64,000 nt of DNA from Trichothermofontia sp964536415 (GTDB lineage Bacteria; Cyanobacteriota; Cyanobacteriia; B231): positions 31,321 to 95,320 of the forward strand of contig CAZHXN010000005.1 of NCBI GenBank assembly GCA_964536415.1, read 5' to 3'. The translations under genes and the position numbers were made by a program. Shown here in pieces: positions 16,660 through 26,128 of this stretch (positions within the stretch are counted from its first letter, which is position 1; each line of letters starts with the position of its first letter). The notes beneath the pieces were generated by a model. The model was given only the letters and a program-made list of their open reading frames with translations, did no database searches and had not been told where the DNA came from.

Positions 16660-17003
16660 CGCCAATATCCAGCAACGCCTTATCGCATTCTAGGGGGAAA
16701 GATCACCCTTGGAGATCCCCTGCTTCCCTTGACATTCCAGATAATGGCCTGCCCTTGACGACACCTTCCCCGCCAAACACTCGGCACAGTTCAGCAAGGA
16801 TACTCAATCTTTTTCAGTAAACCCGGTCAATGTCCAAGCAATCTGATAGAAATTTGACAAAAAATGGTACTTTTACGCAAAAAAACTAGAACCTTAGTGT
16901 ACTATGATGGAAATACAAGGCTAATTGTGAGTTGGGTACCCAAACAGGGACCAATCCGTTAGACGAGTGTACATCGTTTTATGACGCTTTGAGTGTTGTA
17001 TTA
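16660..17003. other. Divergent intergenic region between the Rrf2 regulator and cyAbrB
   Basis: 344 bases with promoters expected for both genes. A TTGACA stands at 16854-16859 and a TACTAT at 16900-16905 on the plus strand, but their spacing is too wide for one promoter, so I do not assign boxes. The long leader before the cyAbrB ATG has no obvious structured element. Confidence 0.4.
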
Positions 17004-17396
17004 ATGGCTAAGAAGAAGAAGACGGAACAACCCTTGACCGGGGAAGAACTGCTAGCCCGCGTAAAGGATCTCGATCACCTGAGCAAGGAAGACAAGGCGA
17101 GGGCCTGCGGTTACTACACCCAAACAAAGAACGGTATCGATCGTGTCAACATGATGAAATTCCTCAATGCCTTACTAGAGGCGGAGGGATTGGATCTCGA
17201 AAGCAAGCAAAATGGTAATGGCCGGGGTGGTCGGAGTGCCAGCTACCGGATTACGGTACAGGCCAATGGCAACTTGCTGATTGGGGCTGCCTACACCAAA
17301 CAAATGGGATTACAACCAGGGGATGAGTTCGAGATTTCCCTCGGTCGTAAACACATCCATCTCAAACAAGTCAGTAGCTCAGACGCGGAAGATTAA
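17004..17396 (+). CDS. cyAbrB family transcription regulator (cyAbrB2-like)
   Basis: 130 residues from the ATG at 17004 (MAKKKKTEQPLTGEEL); an earlier in-frame start adds an unlike tail. It has the cyanobacterial N-terminal domain (LSKEDKARACGYYTQTKNG) and a C-terminal swapped-hairpin AbrB DNA-binding domain (GAAYTKQMGLQPGDEFEI). cyAbrB proteins are abundant regulators of carbon and nitrogen genes. Wording such as RVNMMKFLNALLEAEGL and GRGGRSASYRI is closer to the B2 than the B1 paralogue as I remember them, but I could not align them here. Confidence 0.93.
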   Translation: MAKKKKTEQPLTGEELLARVKDLDHLSKEDKARACGYYTQTKNGIDRVNMMKFLNALLEAEGLDLESKQNGNGRGGRSASYRITVQANGNLLIGAAYTKQMGLQPGDEFEISLGRKHIHLKQVSSSDAED

Positions 17397-17430
17397 GCTG
17401 CCAACGAGAACGGTCATCACCCAATTTCAG

Positions 17431-17491
17431 TAGATCGAAAAACCGTTGTGGGGTAGGCACCTTGCCTGCCACTCAGACCGCTAAGACGGCT
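17431..17491. repeat. Dispersed repeat, copy 2
   Basis: Shares AGTAGAyCGAAA, TTGTGGGGTAG, GCCTGCC and AGACGGCT, in order, with 1523-1588. It lies 35 bases after the cyAbrB stop codon. Confidence 0.55.
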
Positions 17492-17689
17492 ATCCCAGGT
17501 TGAATGGATGATCGAGTGGATTTTGATGACTGATTGAGAATGCCTCCGCTAGCGGACTAGGAGGCGTTACTGAGACGCGACGATCGAGCGCGACCAACCT
17601 TCGTTCTGCCCTGAACAATCCTTGGACTGTCGATAGCTGCTTTTTTCTGCTATTGATTAAGAGGGAAATTGGGGCAGAGGAACGCCATT

Positions 17690-18229
17690 ATGGCTACGCC
17701 ACGTTATCGCGATCGCCTACCCAGGGTGCCACCGGGACGCCGGGGGGGCGCACTTGCCATTGATTTTCTCTTAGTGTGGCTCCTGAGCAGTTTTGTCGGG
17801 CCGTTCTGGCAGATACCGGCCTATATTGGCCTATGGCTGGCTATCCGCGTCTTTTGGGTATTTCGGAATCAGGGGCAAAGTTTAGGGCGCTGGGCGTTGG
17901 ATATGAAGGTTGTGGATGAGCGCTATGGCAGGGTACCGAGTTTGCTGACCCTCGTGAAGCGAGAGGCCATCATTGGGGCCTGTACCCTATTCCTGGTTAT
18001 CAGTGCGAATACGTTGATTCGGCCTAGTGGCGTGCTCAATGGGGCCGTCTTGCTGGCGGTGATTCCACTCTTGGGGGATGTGGGGTTAGCGTTTGGTGAT
18101 GTGGAGAAGCGGCAAGCCTTCCACGATCGCATCGCGGGAACGATCGTGGTGCAAACCCGACGGGGGTACTCTCTGGACTTAAAACTCAAACGATTAGTTG
18201 CTCAATTTCGCCAACGTGTGCGAAGATAG
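17690..18229 (+). CDS. RDD family membrane protein
   Basis: 179 residues from the ATG at 17690, preceded by a GAGG ribosome-binding site. RDD proteins are named after conserved Arg and Asp residues: here the Arg of RRGGALAIDFLLVWLL, the Asp in the same helix, and DRIAGTIVV near the C-terminus. Three or four membrane helices are visible, and the loop NQGQSLGRWALDMKVVDERYG is typical. The function is unsettled; some members act as sodium/proton exchangers or regulators. It lies 35 bases upstream of rpmG in the same direction. Confidence 0.9.
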   Translation: MATPRYRDRLPRVPPGRRGGALAIDFLLVWLLSSFVGPFWQIPAYIGLWLAIRVFWVFRNQGQSLGRWALDMKVVDERYGRVPSLLTLVKREAIIGACTLFLVISANTLIRPSGVLNGAVLLAVIPLLGDVGLAFGDVEKRQAFHDRIAGTIVVQTRRGYSLDLKLKRLVAQFRQRVRR

Positions 18230-18264
18230 AAGACTGTGCCAGTTTGAGCTAGAGTCCGGGTATC

Positions 18265-18459
18265 ATGGCTAAAAACAAGGGAGTTCGGATTGTAATTACC
18301 CTGGAGTGTACGGAATGTCGGACCAATCCCGACAAACGGTCTCCGGGAGTGTCTCGCTATACGACGATGAAGAATCGCCGCAACACCACGGCGCGGTTAG
18401 AACTGAAAAAGTTTTGCCCCCACTGCAATAAGCACACCGTCCACAAAGAAATTAAGTAG
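18265..18459 (+). CDS. rpmG: 50S ribosomal protein L33
   Basis: 64 residues, the usual length, with MAKNKGVRIVITLECTEC and SRYTTMKNRRNTTARLELKKF. Both CxxC pairs (CTEC, CPHC) are kept, so this is the zinc-binding form. It is followed by rpsR, the common cyanobacterial pairing of rpmG with rpsR. Confidence 0.98.
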   Translation: MAKNKGVRIVITLECTECRTNPDKRSPGVSRYTTMKNRRNTTARLELKKFCPHCNKHTVHKEIK

Positions 18460-18589
18460 GCCAGGGGCGAGGTCGCGACGCCAAGCGATCGCCGGTCCCT
18501 AGGGTTGGGAGGCCAGTCCCTAGCCCTGGCATGACTCAATTGACTAGCGTTGATTGACTAGCGTTATCGTTGCTTTATCGTGTGAAATT

Positions 18590-18808
18590 ATGACTTCTTA
18601 TTTCCGTCGTCGGGTGTCCCCGATCAAACCAGATGAGCCGATCGATTATAAAGATATCGATTTACTGCGTAAGTTTATTACCGAGCGGGGTAAGATTTTG
18701 CCCCGTCGCATTACCGGGTTGACGGCGAAGCAGCAACGTCACCTGACCATTGCCATCAAGCGGGCGCGTCTGTTGGCGCTTTTGCCCTTCATCAATAAGG
18801 AAGGCTAG
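18590..18808 (+). CDS. rpsR: 30S ribosomal protein S18
   Basis: 72 residues from the ATG at 18590 (MTSYFRRRVSPIKP). The S18 signature IDYKDIDLLRKFITERGKI and ITGLTAKQQRHLTIAIKRAR is complete. In-frame codons upstream belong to the 130-base rpmG-rpsR spacer, which holds an inverted repeat (GCCAGGG...CCCTGGC, about 18461-18531) of unknown role. Confidence 0.98.
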   Translation: MTSYFRRRVSPIKPDEPIDYKDIDLLRKFITERGKILPRRITGLTAKQQRHLTIAIKRARLLALLPFINKEG

Positions 18809-18991
18809 GAACAAGGCTAGGCAGCACATCAGGATTCTGGTCCCAACAACGCCTGTGGAATAGAGTGGAATAGAGAGGACAGGGGTGTTCCTGGCAATTG
18901 TCTAGGAAGTGCCATACGTTAGATACCGCTGAACAGGGGCAAGGTAGATTTGTCCCTGTTTTGTGATGGGTCTTGATCACTGGAGTGACAC

Positions 18992-20287
18992 ATGGATGTG
19001 GATCGCTATTGGTTGATCAACGCTAGCATTCCAGTTTCGGTCCTGCAGAATGCCCCAGATGTGTGGTTGCAGGCAGCCAATGCTGAGCAATTGGTGCGGC
19101 TCCATGTCGAGATTCAAGGGGAGACGATCGCGGCTTTAACGCCCATCCTCCCTACGGATGGCTTACCCCAGATTGATTTGCGGGGAGGTCAACTGTGGCC
19201 CTGTTTTGTTGATCTCCATACCCACTTGGATAAGGGGCACATCTGGCCCCGGGCCATGAATCCGGATGGTACCTTTGGTCAAGCGATTGCCACAATCCGG
19301 GCGGATGCCCAGTCCCATTGGCGGGCTGAGGATCTCTATCGCCGGATGGACTTTGGGCTTCGGTGTAGCTATGCCCACGGTACCCAGGCCATCCGGACCC
19401 ATTTAGATTCCTGGGGGGAACAAGCCACCGTTAGTTGGGCCGTGTTTCAGCAGTTACGCGCTGAGTGGACCGATCGCATTACCCTCCAGGCCGTGTCGTT
19501 AGTTTCCCTCGATGAGTACGCCGGTGTTGAGGGGGAAAGGCTCGCAGATTTAGTGGCCACAGCGGGGGGAATTTTGGGTGGGGTTGCCTACCCCCATCCT
19601 GATTTACCTGCCCAGATTGATCGCCTGTTGGCGCTAGCCAGCGATCGGGGGTTGGATTTAGATTTCCATGTGGATGAGACAGAGGATACTGCCGCGATCG
19701 CCCTATCCCTGGTTGCCAAGGCTGCTTTATGCCATCACTTTTCAGGCCAAATTGTGTGTGGTCACTGCTGTAGTTTGGCTATGCAGCCGCTGGCGCAGGT
19801 GCAGGCAACGATCGCCGAGGTGCGAGCGGCGGGGATTGGGATTGTCAGTTTGCCCCAATGTAATCTCTATCTTCAGGGGCGATTACCGGGACAAACACCG
19901 CGTTGGCGGGGGGTTACATTGATCCATGAGTTGGCCCAGGCGGGTATACCCGTTGCCTTAGCCAGCGATAATTGCCGTGACCCGTTCCATGCATTTGGGG
20001 ATCACGATGTCCTGGAGGTATTCTCGCAGGCGGTTAAAATTGCCCATCTGGATCACCCGATTGCTGCCTGGTGTCCCAGTATAACAGCCATCCCGGCCCA
20101 ATTGATGGGACTCTCGTACCGGGGGCAGATTGGGGTGGGGCTACCGGCTGATTTGATTAGCTTTAAGGGACGGGGGTTTAGCGAGTTGCTGGCGCGATCG
20201 CAGCACGATCGGCAAGTGATTCGGGCTGGGAAGCAGATCGCTACTGCACTGCCAGACTATAGGGTGCTGGATGATTTGATGGCTTGA
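18992..20287 (+). CDS. Cytosine deaminase-like amidohydrolase
   Basis: 431 residues of the metal-dependent amidohydrolase superfamily. Metal-binding positions are visible: DLHTHLDKGH after strand 1 (HxH), LDFHVDETED with a His and acidic pair, IVCGHCCSL, and the catalytic Asp in ALASDNCRDPF. The order and the DETED motif match cytosine deaminase (CodA) and relatives that deaminate cytosine, isocytosine or related heterocycles. The exact substrate cannot be read from sequence. It stands between rpsR and the convergent secF and shows no operon partner. Confidence 0.8.
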   Translation: MDVDRYWLINASIPVSVLQNAPDVWLQAANAEQLVRLHVEIQGETIAALTPILPTDGLPQIDLRGGQLWPCFVDLHTHLDKGHIWPRAMNPDGTFGQAIATIRADAQSHWRAEDLYRRMDFGLRCSYAHGTQAIRTHLDSWGEQATVSWAVFQQLRAEWTDRITLQAVSLVSLDEYAGVEGERLADLVATAGGILGGVAYPHPDLPAQIDRLLALASDRGLDLDFHVDETEDTAAIALSLVAKAALCHHFSGQIVCGHCCSLAMQPLAQVQATIAEVRAAGIGIVSLPQCNLYLQGRLPGQTPRWRGVTLIHELAQAGIPVALASDNCRDPFHAFGDHDVLEVFSQAVKIAHLDHPIAAWCPSITAIPAQLMGLSYRGQIGVGLPADLISFKGRGFSELLARSQHDRQVIRAGKQIATALPDYRVLDDLMA

Positions 20288-20347
20288 GTCAAGTTGCAAG
20301 CTGTCCCGAACAGATGAGGCTAGTTGGGCCAATTTTGGCCAGGATTC

Positions 20348-21310
20348 CTATCCCTCGGATTTCGGGGTGGAAACACTCTGCCCCCCTTCGGAAGCCGAGC
20401 TGCGTTCGCGCCACCAGGCTAACAGTGTACTGGCGATGAAAATACTAGAATATGCCCCCGCAATAAAGCCAATAATCAGGGCCAGAGCAAAAAACTTTAG
20501 GGTTGCTCCCCCAAACAGAAGAATGGCCAACAGCGGTAAGGTGGTCGTCAAAGTGGTATTGATCGATCGCGTCAACGTTTGGTTCACAGAGGCATCCACA
20601 ACGTCATCGATGCTGCTGGTCGGGTTTTGTTTGATCGTCTCGCGCACCCGATCGTAGATCACCACCGTATCGTTGACCGAGAACCCGACGATCGTCAACA
20701 ACGCGACAATAAACAAACTATCGACTTCCACCCCCGCCGTTAAGCCCAAAATCGCAAAGATGCCAGCCGTGACGAAGACATCATGGAAAAGAGCGACGAT
20801 CGCAAAAAAGGCATAGTCAAATTGAAACCGCAGGGTCAAGTAGGCAATAATCCCGGCAAAGGCCACAATGAGGGCCATCAGCCCGGAAGCCAACAATTGC
20901 TGACCAATGACCGGACCGACCGTATCAATTTGCGTCTGCAACGGATCAAACGGACCCAGTTCCGCATCCAGCGCCGACTGGAGAGCCGTGCGTTGATCCA
21001 CCGTCAGGGTGGTTGTACGAATGGAAACCCCCTGACGTTCGGCACCCAGGAGTTGCACATTTCCAGCCGATAACCCCTGAGCGGCAACAACTTGGCGAAC
21101 TTTCGTCAGATCGATCGGCTCCTGACAGGTATTGGGTTGGTTACAGTCCCGTTCTAGCTGTAAACGGGTCCCGCCGACAAAGTCGAGGCTGGGCCGCAGG
21201 GGTGCTCCCAACTGCTGCCAGGAAATCGCCATTGCGATCAGGCCACTGAGGATGACCGCCAGGGAGATCATCCACCAGAGCCGCCGCTGTTGAATAACGT
21301 GGAGTTTCAT
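20348..21310 (-). CDS. secF: Protein translocase subunit SecF
   Basis: 320 residues. The start MKLHVIQQRRLWWMIS leads into the first membrane helix, then a periplasmic/lumenal domain (LRPSLDFVGGTRLQLE) and five more helices. The region TIVGFSVNDTVVIYDRVRE is the conserved RND-type D-x-VV-ID/YDR motif. SecDF uses the proton motive force to pull preproteins through SecYEG. secF follows secD after 60 bases, the standard order. Confidence 0.97.
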   Translation of the reverse strand: MKLHVIQQRRLWWMISLAVILSGLIAMAISWQQLGAPLRPSLDFVGGTRLQLERDCNQPNTCQEPIDLTKVRQVVAAQGLSAGNVQLLGAERQGVSIRTTTLTVDQRTALQSALDAELGPFDPLQTQIDTVGPVIGQQLLASGLMALIVAFAGIIAYLTLRFQFDYAFFAIVALFHDVFVTAGIFAILGLTAGVEVDSLFIVALLTIVGFSVNDTVVIYDRVRETIKQNPTSSIDDVVDASVNQTLTRSINTTLTTTLPLLAILLFGGATLKFFALALIIGFIAGAYSSIFIASTLLAWWRERSSASEGGQSVSTPKSEG

Positions 21311-21370
21311 CGGAATTATTGACTAAGGCATTTACTGAGGCTGATGGGAGGCAATGGGGACTGACGCCCA

Positions 21371-22765
21371 TTAGGACTTGGGTAAGTTCGGACAAAAGAG
21401 TTCGGGCTTGCGCAATTCAGGGAGACTAATGGCCGTGAGCAAGAAGGTCCGGCTACAGGTCAGGGCAGTAAACATACTCACCCCCACCCCTAGCGCCAGC
21501 GTCAGGGCAAAGCCACGCACGAGACCCGATCCCAACCAGAATAGAGCAGCACAGGCGATCAGGGTGGTCACGTTACTGTCGAGAATACTGGAAAAGGCGC
21601 GGTAAAAACCAGATTCCACCGATCGATACAGGGTTTTCCCGGCCCGCAATTCCTCACGGGTCCGCTCAAAAATCAGCACATTCGCATCCACCGCCATGCC
21701 AATACTCAAAATAAACCCGGCAATCCCCGGCAGGGTCAGGGTTACGCCTAGGAGCTTAAAGGCGGCAAAGGTGAATAGGGCATAGAGCACCAGGGCCAAG
21801 TCGGCGATCGCCCCCGGCAGGCGGTAGTAAGCCACCATGAAGATCAACACCAGGATCAGCCCCCCCACCCCGGCATAGATACTGCTCTGGACACTATCGC
21901 GCCCTAGGGTTGCCCCCACGGTACGATTTTCCACCACCTCAACCGGGAGAGGTAGGGCACCGCCGCGTAACTGAATCCCCAATTCGTTGGCCCGTTCAGC
22001 ATCGAAGTTACCGGTAATGACCGCATTCCCTCCCGTAATCCCGGTTTCGGCAAATTCCGGACCCACGACGGGTGCCGTGAGCAGCGCGTTATCCAGAAAC
22101 ACCCCCAGGGTGCGCCCAGTGCCCGCAATCTCCTTCGTCAGGTCAGCAAAAATCTCCCCCCCCTTGGCATTAAAGCGGAGGACCACTTCCCAGCCCCCGG
22201 CTTGGGTGGGTTGGGGACCCGCATCCCGAAGATATTTCCCGGTCAAGGGGGTAGGTTGGGCCGGTTCAAAGAGGGATTGAATTGCTTCATTACTCCGTTC
22301 TAGGGCTGCCTGGTTGGCCGCGATCGCCGCCTCATCGCCACTGATTCGTAGTTGTTCCTGTTGGGCCAGTAACCCCTGCCGCACGGCAAACTCCGCCTGT
22401 AACTGGGCGTCCGTACCCAGACGTTGTTTGCGGAACTCTAGTTGCGCCGTCCCCCCTAGAACCCGCTCTGCCTGTTGTGGATCACTGACGCCCGGTAACT
22501 GGACCGAGATCTGATCAGTTCCCACCGTCTGAACGATCGGCTCCGAAACCCCCAGGCCATTCACCCGGTTTTCCAGGACCGCTTTGACGGCTTCCAATTC
22601 CCGTTCCCCCACCTGGGTAATCTCCTCACTGGGTTTAACCTGGATCAGCAGTTGAGCGCCACCCTGGAGATCTAACCCCAGGCGGGTGGGAAATCGCGCA
22701 ATCACTAATAAGGCCGCGATCGTTAACAGCGCCACAAAGGTAAGAATCAAGCGTTGCTTTTGCAT
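21371..22765 (-). CDS. secD: Protein translocase subunit SecD
   Basis: 464 residues. After the first helix the protein has GLDLQGGAQLLIQV, the large P1 domain (VNGLGVSEPIVQTVGTDQISVQLPGV), GGNAVITGNFDAERANELGIQLRGGALPLPVEVVE and the helix bundle with GMAVDANVLIFERTREEL. All are hallmarks of SecD. Neighbours: pdhB upstream (about 135 bases) and secF downstream. This trio is conserved in many cyanobacteria. Confidence 0.97.
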   Translation of the reverse strand: MQKQRLILTFVALLTIAALLVIARFPTRLGLDLQGGAQLLIQVKPSEEITQVGERELEAVKAVLENRVNGLGVSEPIVQTVGTDQISVQLPGVSDPQQAERVLGGTAQLEFRKQRLGTDAQLQAEFAVRQGLLAQQEQLRISGDEAAIAANQAALERSNEAIQSLFEPAQPTPLTGKYLRDAGPQPTQAGGWEVVLRFNAKGGEIFADLTKEIAGTGRTLGVFLDNALLTAPVVGPEFAETGITGGNAVITGNFDAERANELGIQLRGGALPLPVEVVENRTVGATLGRDSVQSSIYAGVGGLILVLIFMVAYYRLPGAIADLALVLYALFTFAAFKLLGVTLTLPGIAGFILSIGMAVDANVLIFERTREELRAGKTLYRSVESGFYRAFSSILDSNVTTLIACAALFWLGSGLVRGFALTLALGVGVSMFTALTCSRTFLLTAISLPELRKPELFCPNLPKS

Positions 22766-22900
22766 GGTCAGTCCCTAGCGTCAGCGTTTCCCTAATAACT
22801 GGAGTGAGTCGGCATATTTTCCACAAGAACGCGGGCAGGCAGGCTGCCAACTCCACACACCTTCTTAATCAGGGAATGAATCCCCAATCCCAGACCGTGA

Positions 22901-23884
22901 TTAAATCTGCATGGCTACCATTTTCTTCACGGCTTCAACAATTTGGGCGGGTTGTACGATCGTTAAGCTTTCCAGCCGCCCATTGTAGGGGGTGGGAATA
23001 TCCTGGGACGAGAGCCGCAGGACGGGGGCATCTAATTCATCAAAGACTTGTTCGTAAATTTGGGCGGTGACTTCAGCGGCAATTCCCCCGGTTTTCATAC
23101 ATTCTTCGATGATGATGACGCGATGGGTTTTTCGGATCGAGGCGGCGATCGTGGTCATATCGATCGGCTTGAGGGAGATTAGGTCAATTACCTCTGGATC
23201 GTAACCTTCGTGCTCCAGGGTTTTGGCCGCTTGCAGGGTGTGGTGGCGCATCCGCGAGTAGGTGAGGATCGTCACCTGGCTACCGGGCCGGACAATTTCA
23301 GCGCGATCGAGGGGCAGCAGGTACTCTTCTTCCGGTAGGTGTTCCTTGAGGTTGTAGAGCAGCACGTGTTCAAAAAAGAGAACCGGATTGTCATCCCGGA
23401 TCGCAGCCTTGAGCAGCCCCTTAGCATTGTAGGGCGTCGAGCAGGCAACAATTTTCAAGCCAGGCACTGCCTGGAAATAGGCTTCCAGCCGTTGGGAGTG
23501 TTCTGCCCCTAACTGGCGACCAACCCCCCCTGGACCCCGGATCACCATCGGGATCTTAAAGTTGCCCCCAGAGGTATAGCGCAGCATCCCGGCATTGTTG
23601 GCAATTTGGTTAAAGGCCAACAGCAGAAAACCCATGTTCATGCCTTCGATAATGGGTCGCAGGCCAGTCATCGCCGCTCCTACGGCCATGCCGGTAAAAC
23701 TGTTCTCAGCGATCGGGGTATCGAGCAGGCGCAGATCGCCATATTTTTTATAGAGATCCTTGGTTACTTTATAAGACCCGCCATAGTGCCCAACATCTTC
23801 GCCCAAGACAAAGACCGTTGGATCGTGGGCCATTTCCTCATCAATTGCTGCCCGCAGGGCATTGAACATGAGCACTTCTGCCAT
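22901..23884 (-). CDS. pdhB: Pyruvate dehydrogenase E1 component, beta subunit
   Basis: 327 residues, the usual length. Recognisable motifs are FVLGEDVGHYGGSYKVTKDL, DTPIAENSFTGMAVGAA, GPGGVGRQLGAEHSQRLEAY and the C-terminal TGGIAAEVTAQIYEQVFDEL. With the alpha subunit (not in the window) it decarboxylates pyruvate using thiamine diphosphate and passes the acetyl group to E2. It is the first gene of the pdhB-secD-secF string; the 740 bases upstream carry no gene. Confidence 0.96.
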   Translation of the reverse strand: MAEVLMFNALRAAIDEEMAHDPTVFVLGEDVGHYGGSYKVTKDLYKKYGDLRLLDTPIAENSFTGMAVGAAMTGLRPIIEGMNMGFLLLAFNQIANNAGMLRYTSGGNFKIPMVIRGPGGVGRQLGAEHSQRLEAYFQAVPGLKIVACSTPYNAKGLLKAAIRDDNPVLFFEHVLLYNLKEHLPEEEYLLPLDRAEIVRPGSQVTILTYSRMRHHTLQAAKTLEHEGYDPEVIDLISLKPIDMTTIAASIRKTHRVIIIEECMKTGGIAAEVTAQIYEQVFDELDAPVLRLSSQDIPTPYNGRLESLTIVQPAQIVEAVKKMVAMQI

Positions 23885-24627
23885 CTCAACCTCGATTCGG
23901 TGCCACTAGAGTTTGCTGACGTTTGCTGACGGGGATGGGCGAAGCCACCTCGGAACGCTGACTGATGCAATGTCACCGCTAACGCAGGCTGTGTCGCCAA
24001 CGGGACAGAACACAAAGTAAGATCTTAGCCTACGGATGGTCAGCAGCGGTCAGCCTTGGCTCTGATTAGGTTAATGGGAATGGTGGTCGCCCGATGGCTA
24101 GGGTCGATCGGCGCAACACCGTTGCCCCTGGCTAGTCGTCTTGAAATTGCCTTGAATCTCGTGTCGCCGTCAGGGGGATGGGGAAGGTATTTATAGGGCT
24201 GCCTGTTGCCCAACGGGGATACTCCCTATTTATTGTCGTTTGTAAACTATCTCATATATTTCTTTTAGCTTGCCTAGATTTCTTATCAAGCATTTGAAGC
24301 GGAGTGATAGTATTGACAATATAGCCATCCTCTGGGCAACTCGGCTCAGCAAGGTTGGAATATTTAGATCCTCTGCTATATTTCTCAACTAATTCGGAAG
24401 AAGGTTCAAGAAGAAAACGAGGAGTTTTGGGTAGCTAACTAGACATTTTTATTTTTGAATGCAAATTGGGTGTATTTTTTTAATAGCCTGGGTCATTCTG
24501 CACCTAGGCTAGTAGTGCATCTAAGACTCTGAGAGGACTGGCTGAGATCTGGAATCGCATCTGGGCAATCAAAGAGAGTTAGGGTAACCAATAGGGTTAC
24601 ACTCCATATCATAAAAGGGAATTGAAT
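23885..24627. other. 743-bp divergent intergenic region
   Basis: Lies between pdhB (minus) and the chemoreceptor gene (plus). It is AT-rich from about 24220 on. I found no coding sequence, tRNA or clear repeat. Promoters for both genes must lie here, but no box pair was convincing. Confidence 0.5.
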
Positions 24628-26100
24628 ATGTCACTATCATGGGATTCTCAACTTAACAAGATGAGTACAAAGCTTTACTTGGGCTTTGCGGCTCCAGCCC
24701 TCGCACTGTTGGGAATTGGTGCATTTTCTCTGTATTCATTCTATCGAATGGATCATCAGATTGGGACGATTTATGACGATCGAGTGATCTCTTTGCAGCA
24801 ATTAAAGGTGATCGCAGATCACTATGGTTTTTCCGTTATTGATTCAATCAATAAGGCCCATGAGGGGATCATCACAACCCAGGAAGCTCAACAAATCATA
24901 GAGCGAGGTACTCGCGAGATCGCCACAACCTGGATGGAATATCGTCAAACCCGTTTTACGACAGAGGAAGAGAAACTGGCCGAGGAAGCTGAAAATTTGT
25001 TTATGGCGGTCAATGCAAAGCTTGCAGAAATTCAGGCGGTACTAGCGACGGGCGATCACAATCAACTCGATCGCTATGATGGGCCACTATATGCCACGCT
25101 CGATCCGCTGGTCAATAAAATCCAAGAATTAAGCAGATTGCAGATCGAAGTTGCGAAACGGGAGCGGTTGGCGGCAGCGGAAATTTATCAGTGGACACGG
25201 ACAGTTTTCATCATTATCTTGACCCTGGCTTTGCTCCTGGCTTCTCCGATCGGGTACTTCATCAGTCGGGCTGTCACGGCTACCCTCAAGGACACCATCA
25301 ATAAGGTGGCCAAGGCTACGATGGAAATTGCCAGTGCTACGGAGGAACATGAGCGGGTTGCGGCCCAACAAGCGGCATCGGTCCAGCAGACAACCACCAC
25401 AATGGATGAGTTAAATGCCTTCGCCCAGAGTAGTGCACAGCAGGCGAAATCAGTAGCACAGCAAGCCCAGCAATCCCGAAACTTAGCAGATAAGGGAACT
25501 GAAGCAGCCCAACAAACGCTCAACAGCATCTATTACCTCAAGGATAAGGTAGCCGCGATCGCCCAACAAATTCTCCGGTTGAGTGAGCAGGCGCAGCAAA
25601 TTGGCACGATTTCCAGCCTTGTCAGTGACTTGGCCAATCAGACCAATATGTTAGCGCTCAATGCGGCGGTCGAAGCGGTGCGGGCGGGAGAGCAGGGCAA
25701 GGGCTTTGCAATCGTAGCGACTGAAATTCGGAAATTGGCAGATCAAAGTAAACAGTCGAGTGAACGGATCAATGTATTGGTAGCGGATATTCAAACCGCC
25801 ATTAATAGTACCGTGGTGGCCACCGAGGCGGGAACCCAAACGGTCGATGCCAGTGTAACGACGGTTCAAGCCAGTTCTGATGCCTTTGCAAAGGTGGCCC
25901 AAGCCACGGATCATGTTGTCTTAAGTGGTCAACAAATTGCCCTCAGCGCCGAGCAGCAGGTTAAGGCGATTCGTGAAGTTTTAGACACTATGCACGCCAT
26001 CAACCGAGCCGCTGCCGAGACGAGCAGCAGTATTAAACAAACCAAGCTAGGTACCCAACAGCTTAATGAGATTGTGACACATCTACAAGCAATGGTTTAA
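24628..26100 (+). CDS. Methyl-accepting chemotaxis protein
   Basis: 490 residues from the ATG at 24628, with AAAAGGGA upstream. A first membrane helix (about residues 13-35) is followed by a four-helix-bundle ligand domain (about 36-190, 4HB_MCP type), a second helix (TVFIIILTLALLLASPIGYF), and a long coiled-coil signalling domain. The tip reads NMLALNAAVEAVRAGEQGKG, the canonical CheA/CheW-binding hairpin with small changes. I see no clear HAMP domain between helix 2 and the coiled coil. In a cyanobacterium it would steer type IV pilus motility. No che genes lie nearby. Confidence 0.92.
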   Translation: MSLSWDSQLNKMSTKLYLGFAAPALALLGIGAFSLYSFYRMDHQIGTIYDDRVISLQQLKVIADHYGFSVIDSINKAHEGIITTQEAQQIIERGTREIATTWMEYRQTRFTTEEEKLAEEAENLFMAVNAKLAEIQAVLATGDHNQLDRYDGPLYATLDPLVNKIQELSRLQIEVAKRERLAAAEIYQWTRTVFIIILTLALLLASPIGYFISRAVTATLKDTINKVAKATMEIASATEEHERVAAQQAASVQQTTTTMDELNAFAQSSAQQAKSVAQQAQQSRNLADKGTEAAQQTLNSIYYLKDKVAAIAQQILRLSEQAQQIGTISSLVSDLANQTNMLALNAAVEAVRAGEQGKGFAIVATEIRKLADQSKQSSERINVLVADIQTAINSTVVATEAGTQTVDASVTTVQASSDAFAKVAQATDHVVLSGQQIALSAEQQVKAIREVLDTMHAINRAAAETSSSIKQTKLGTQQLNEIVTHLQAMV

Positions 26101-26128
26101 ACTATGCTCAAACATCGATATTAAACCA

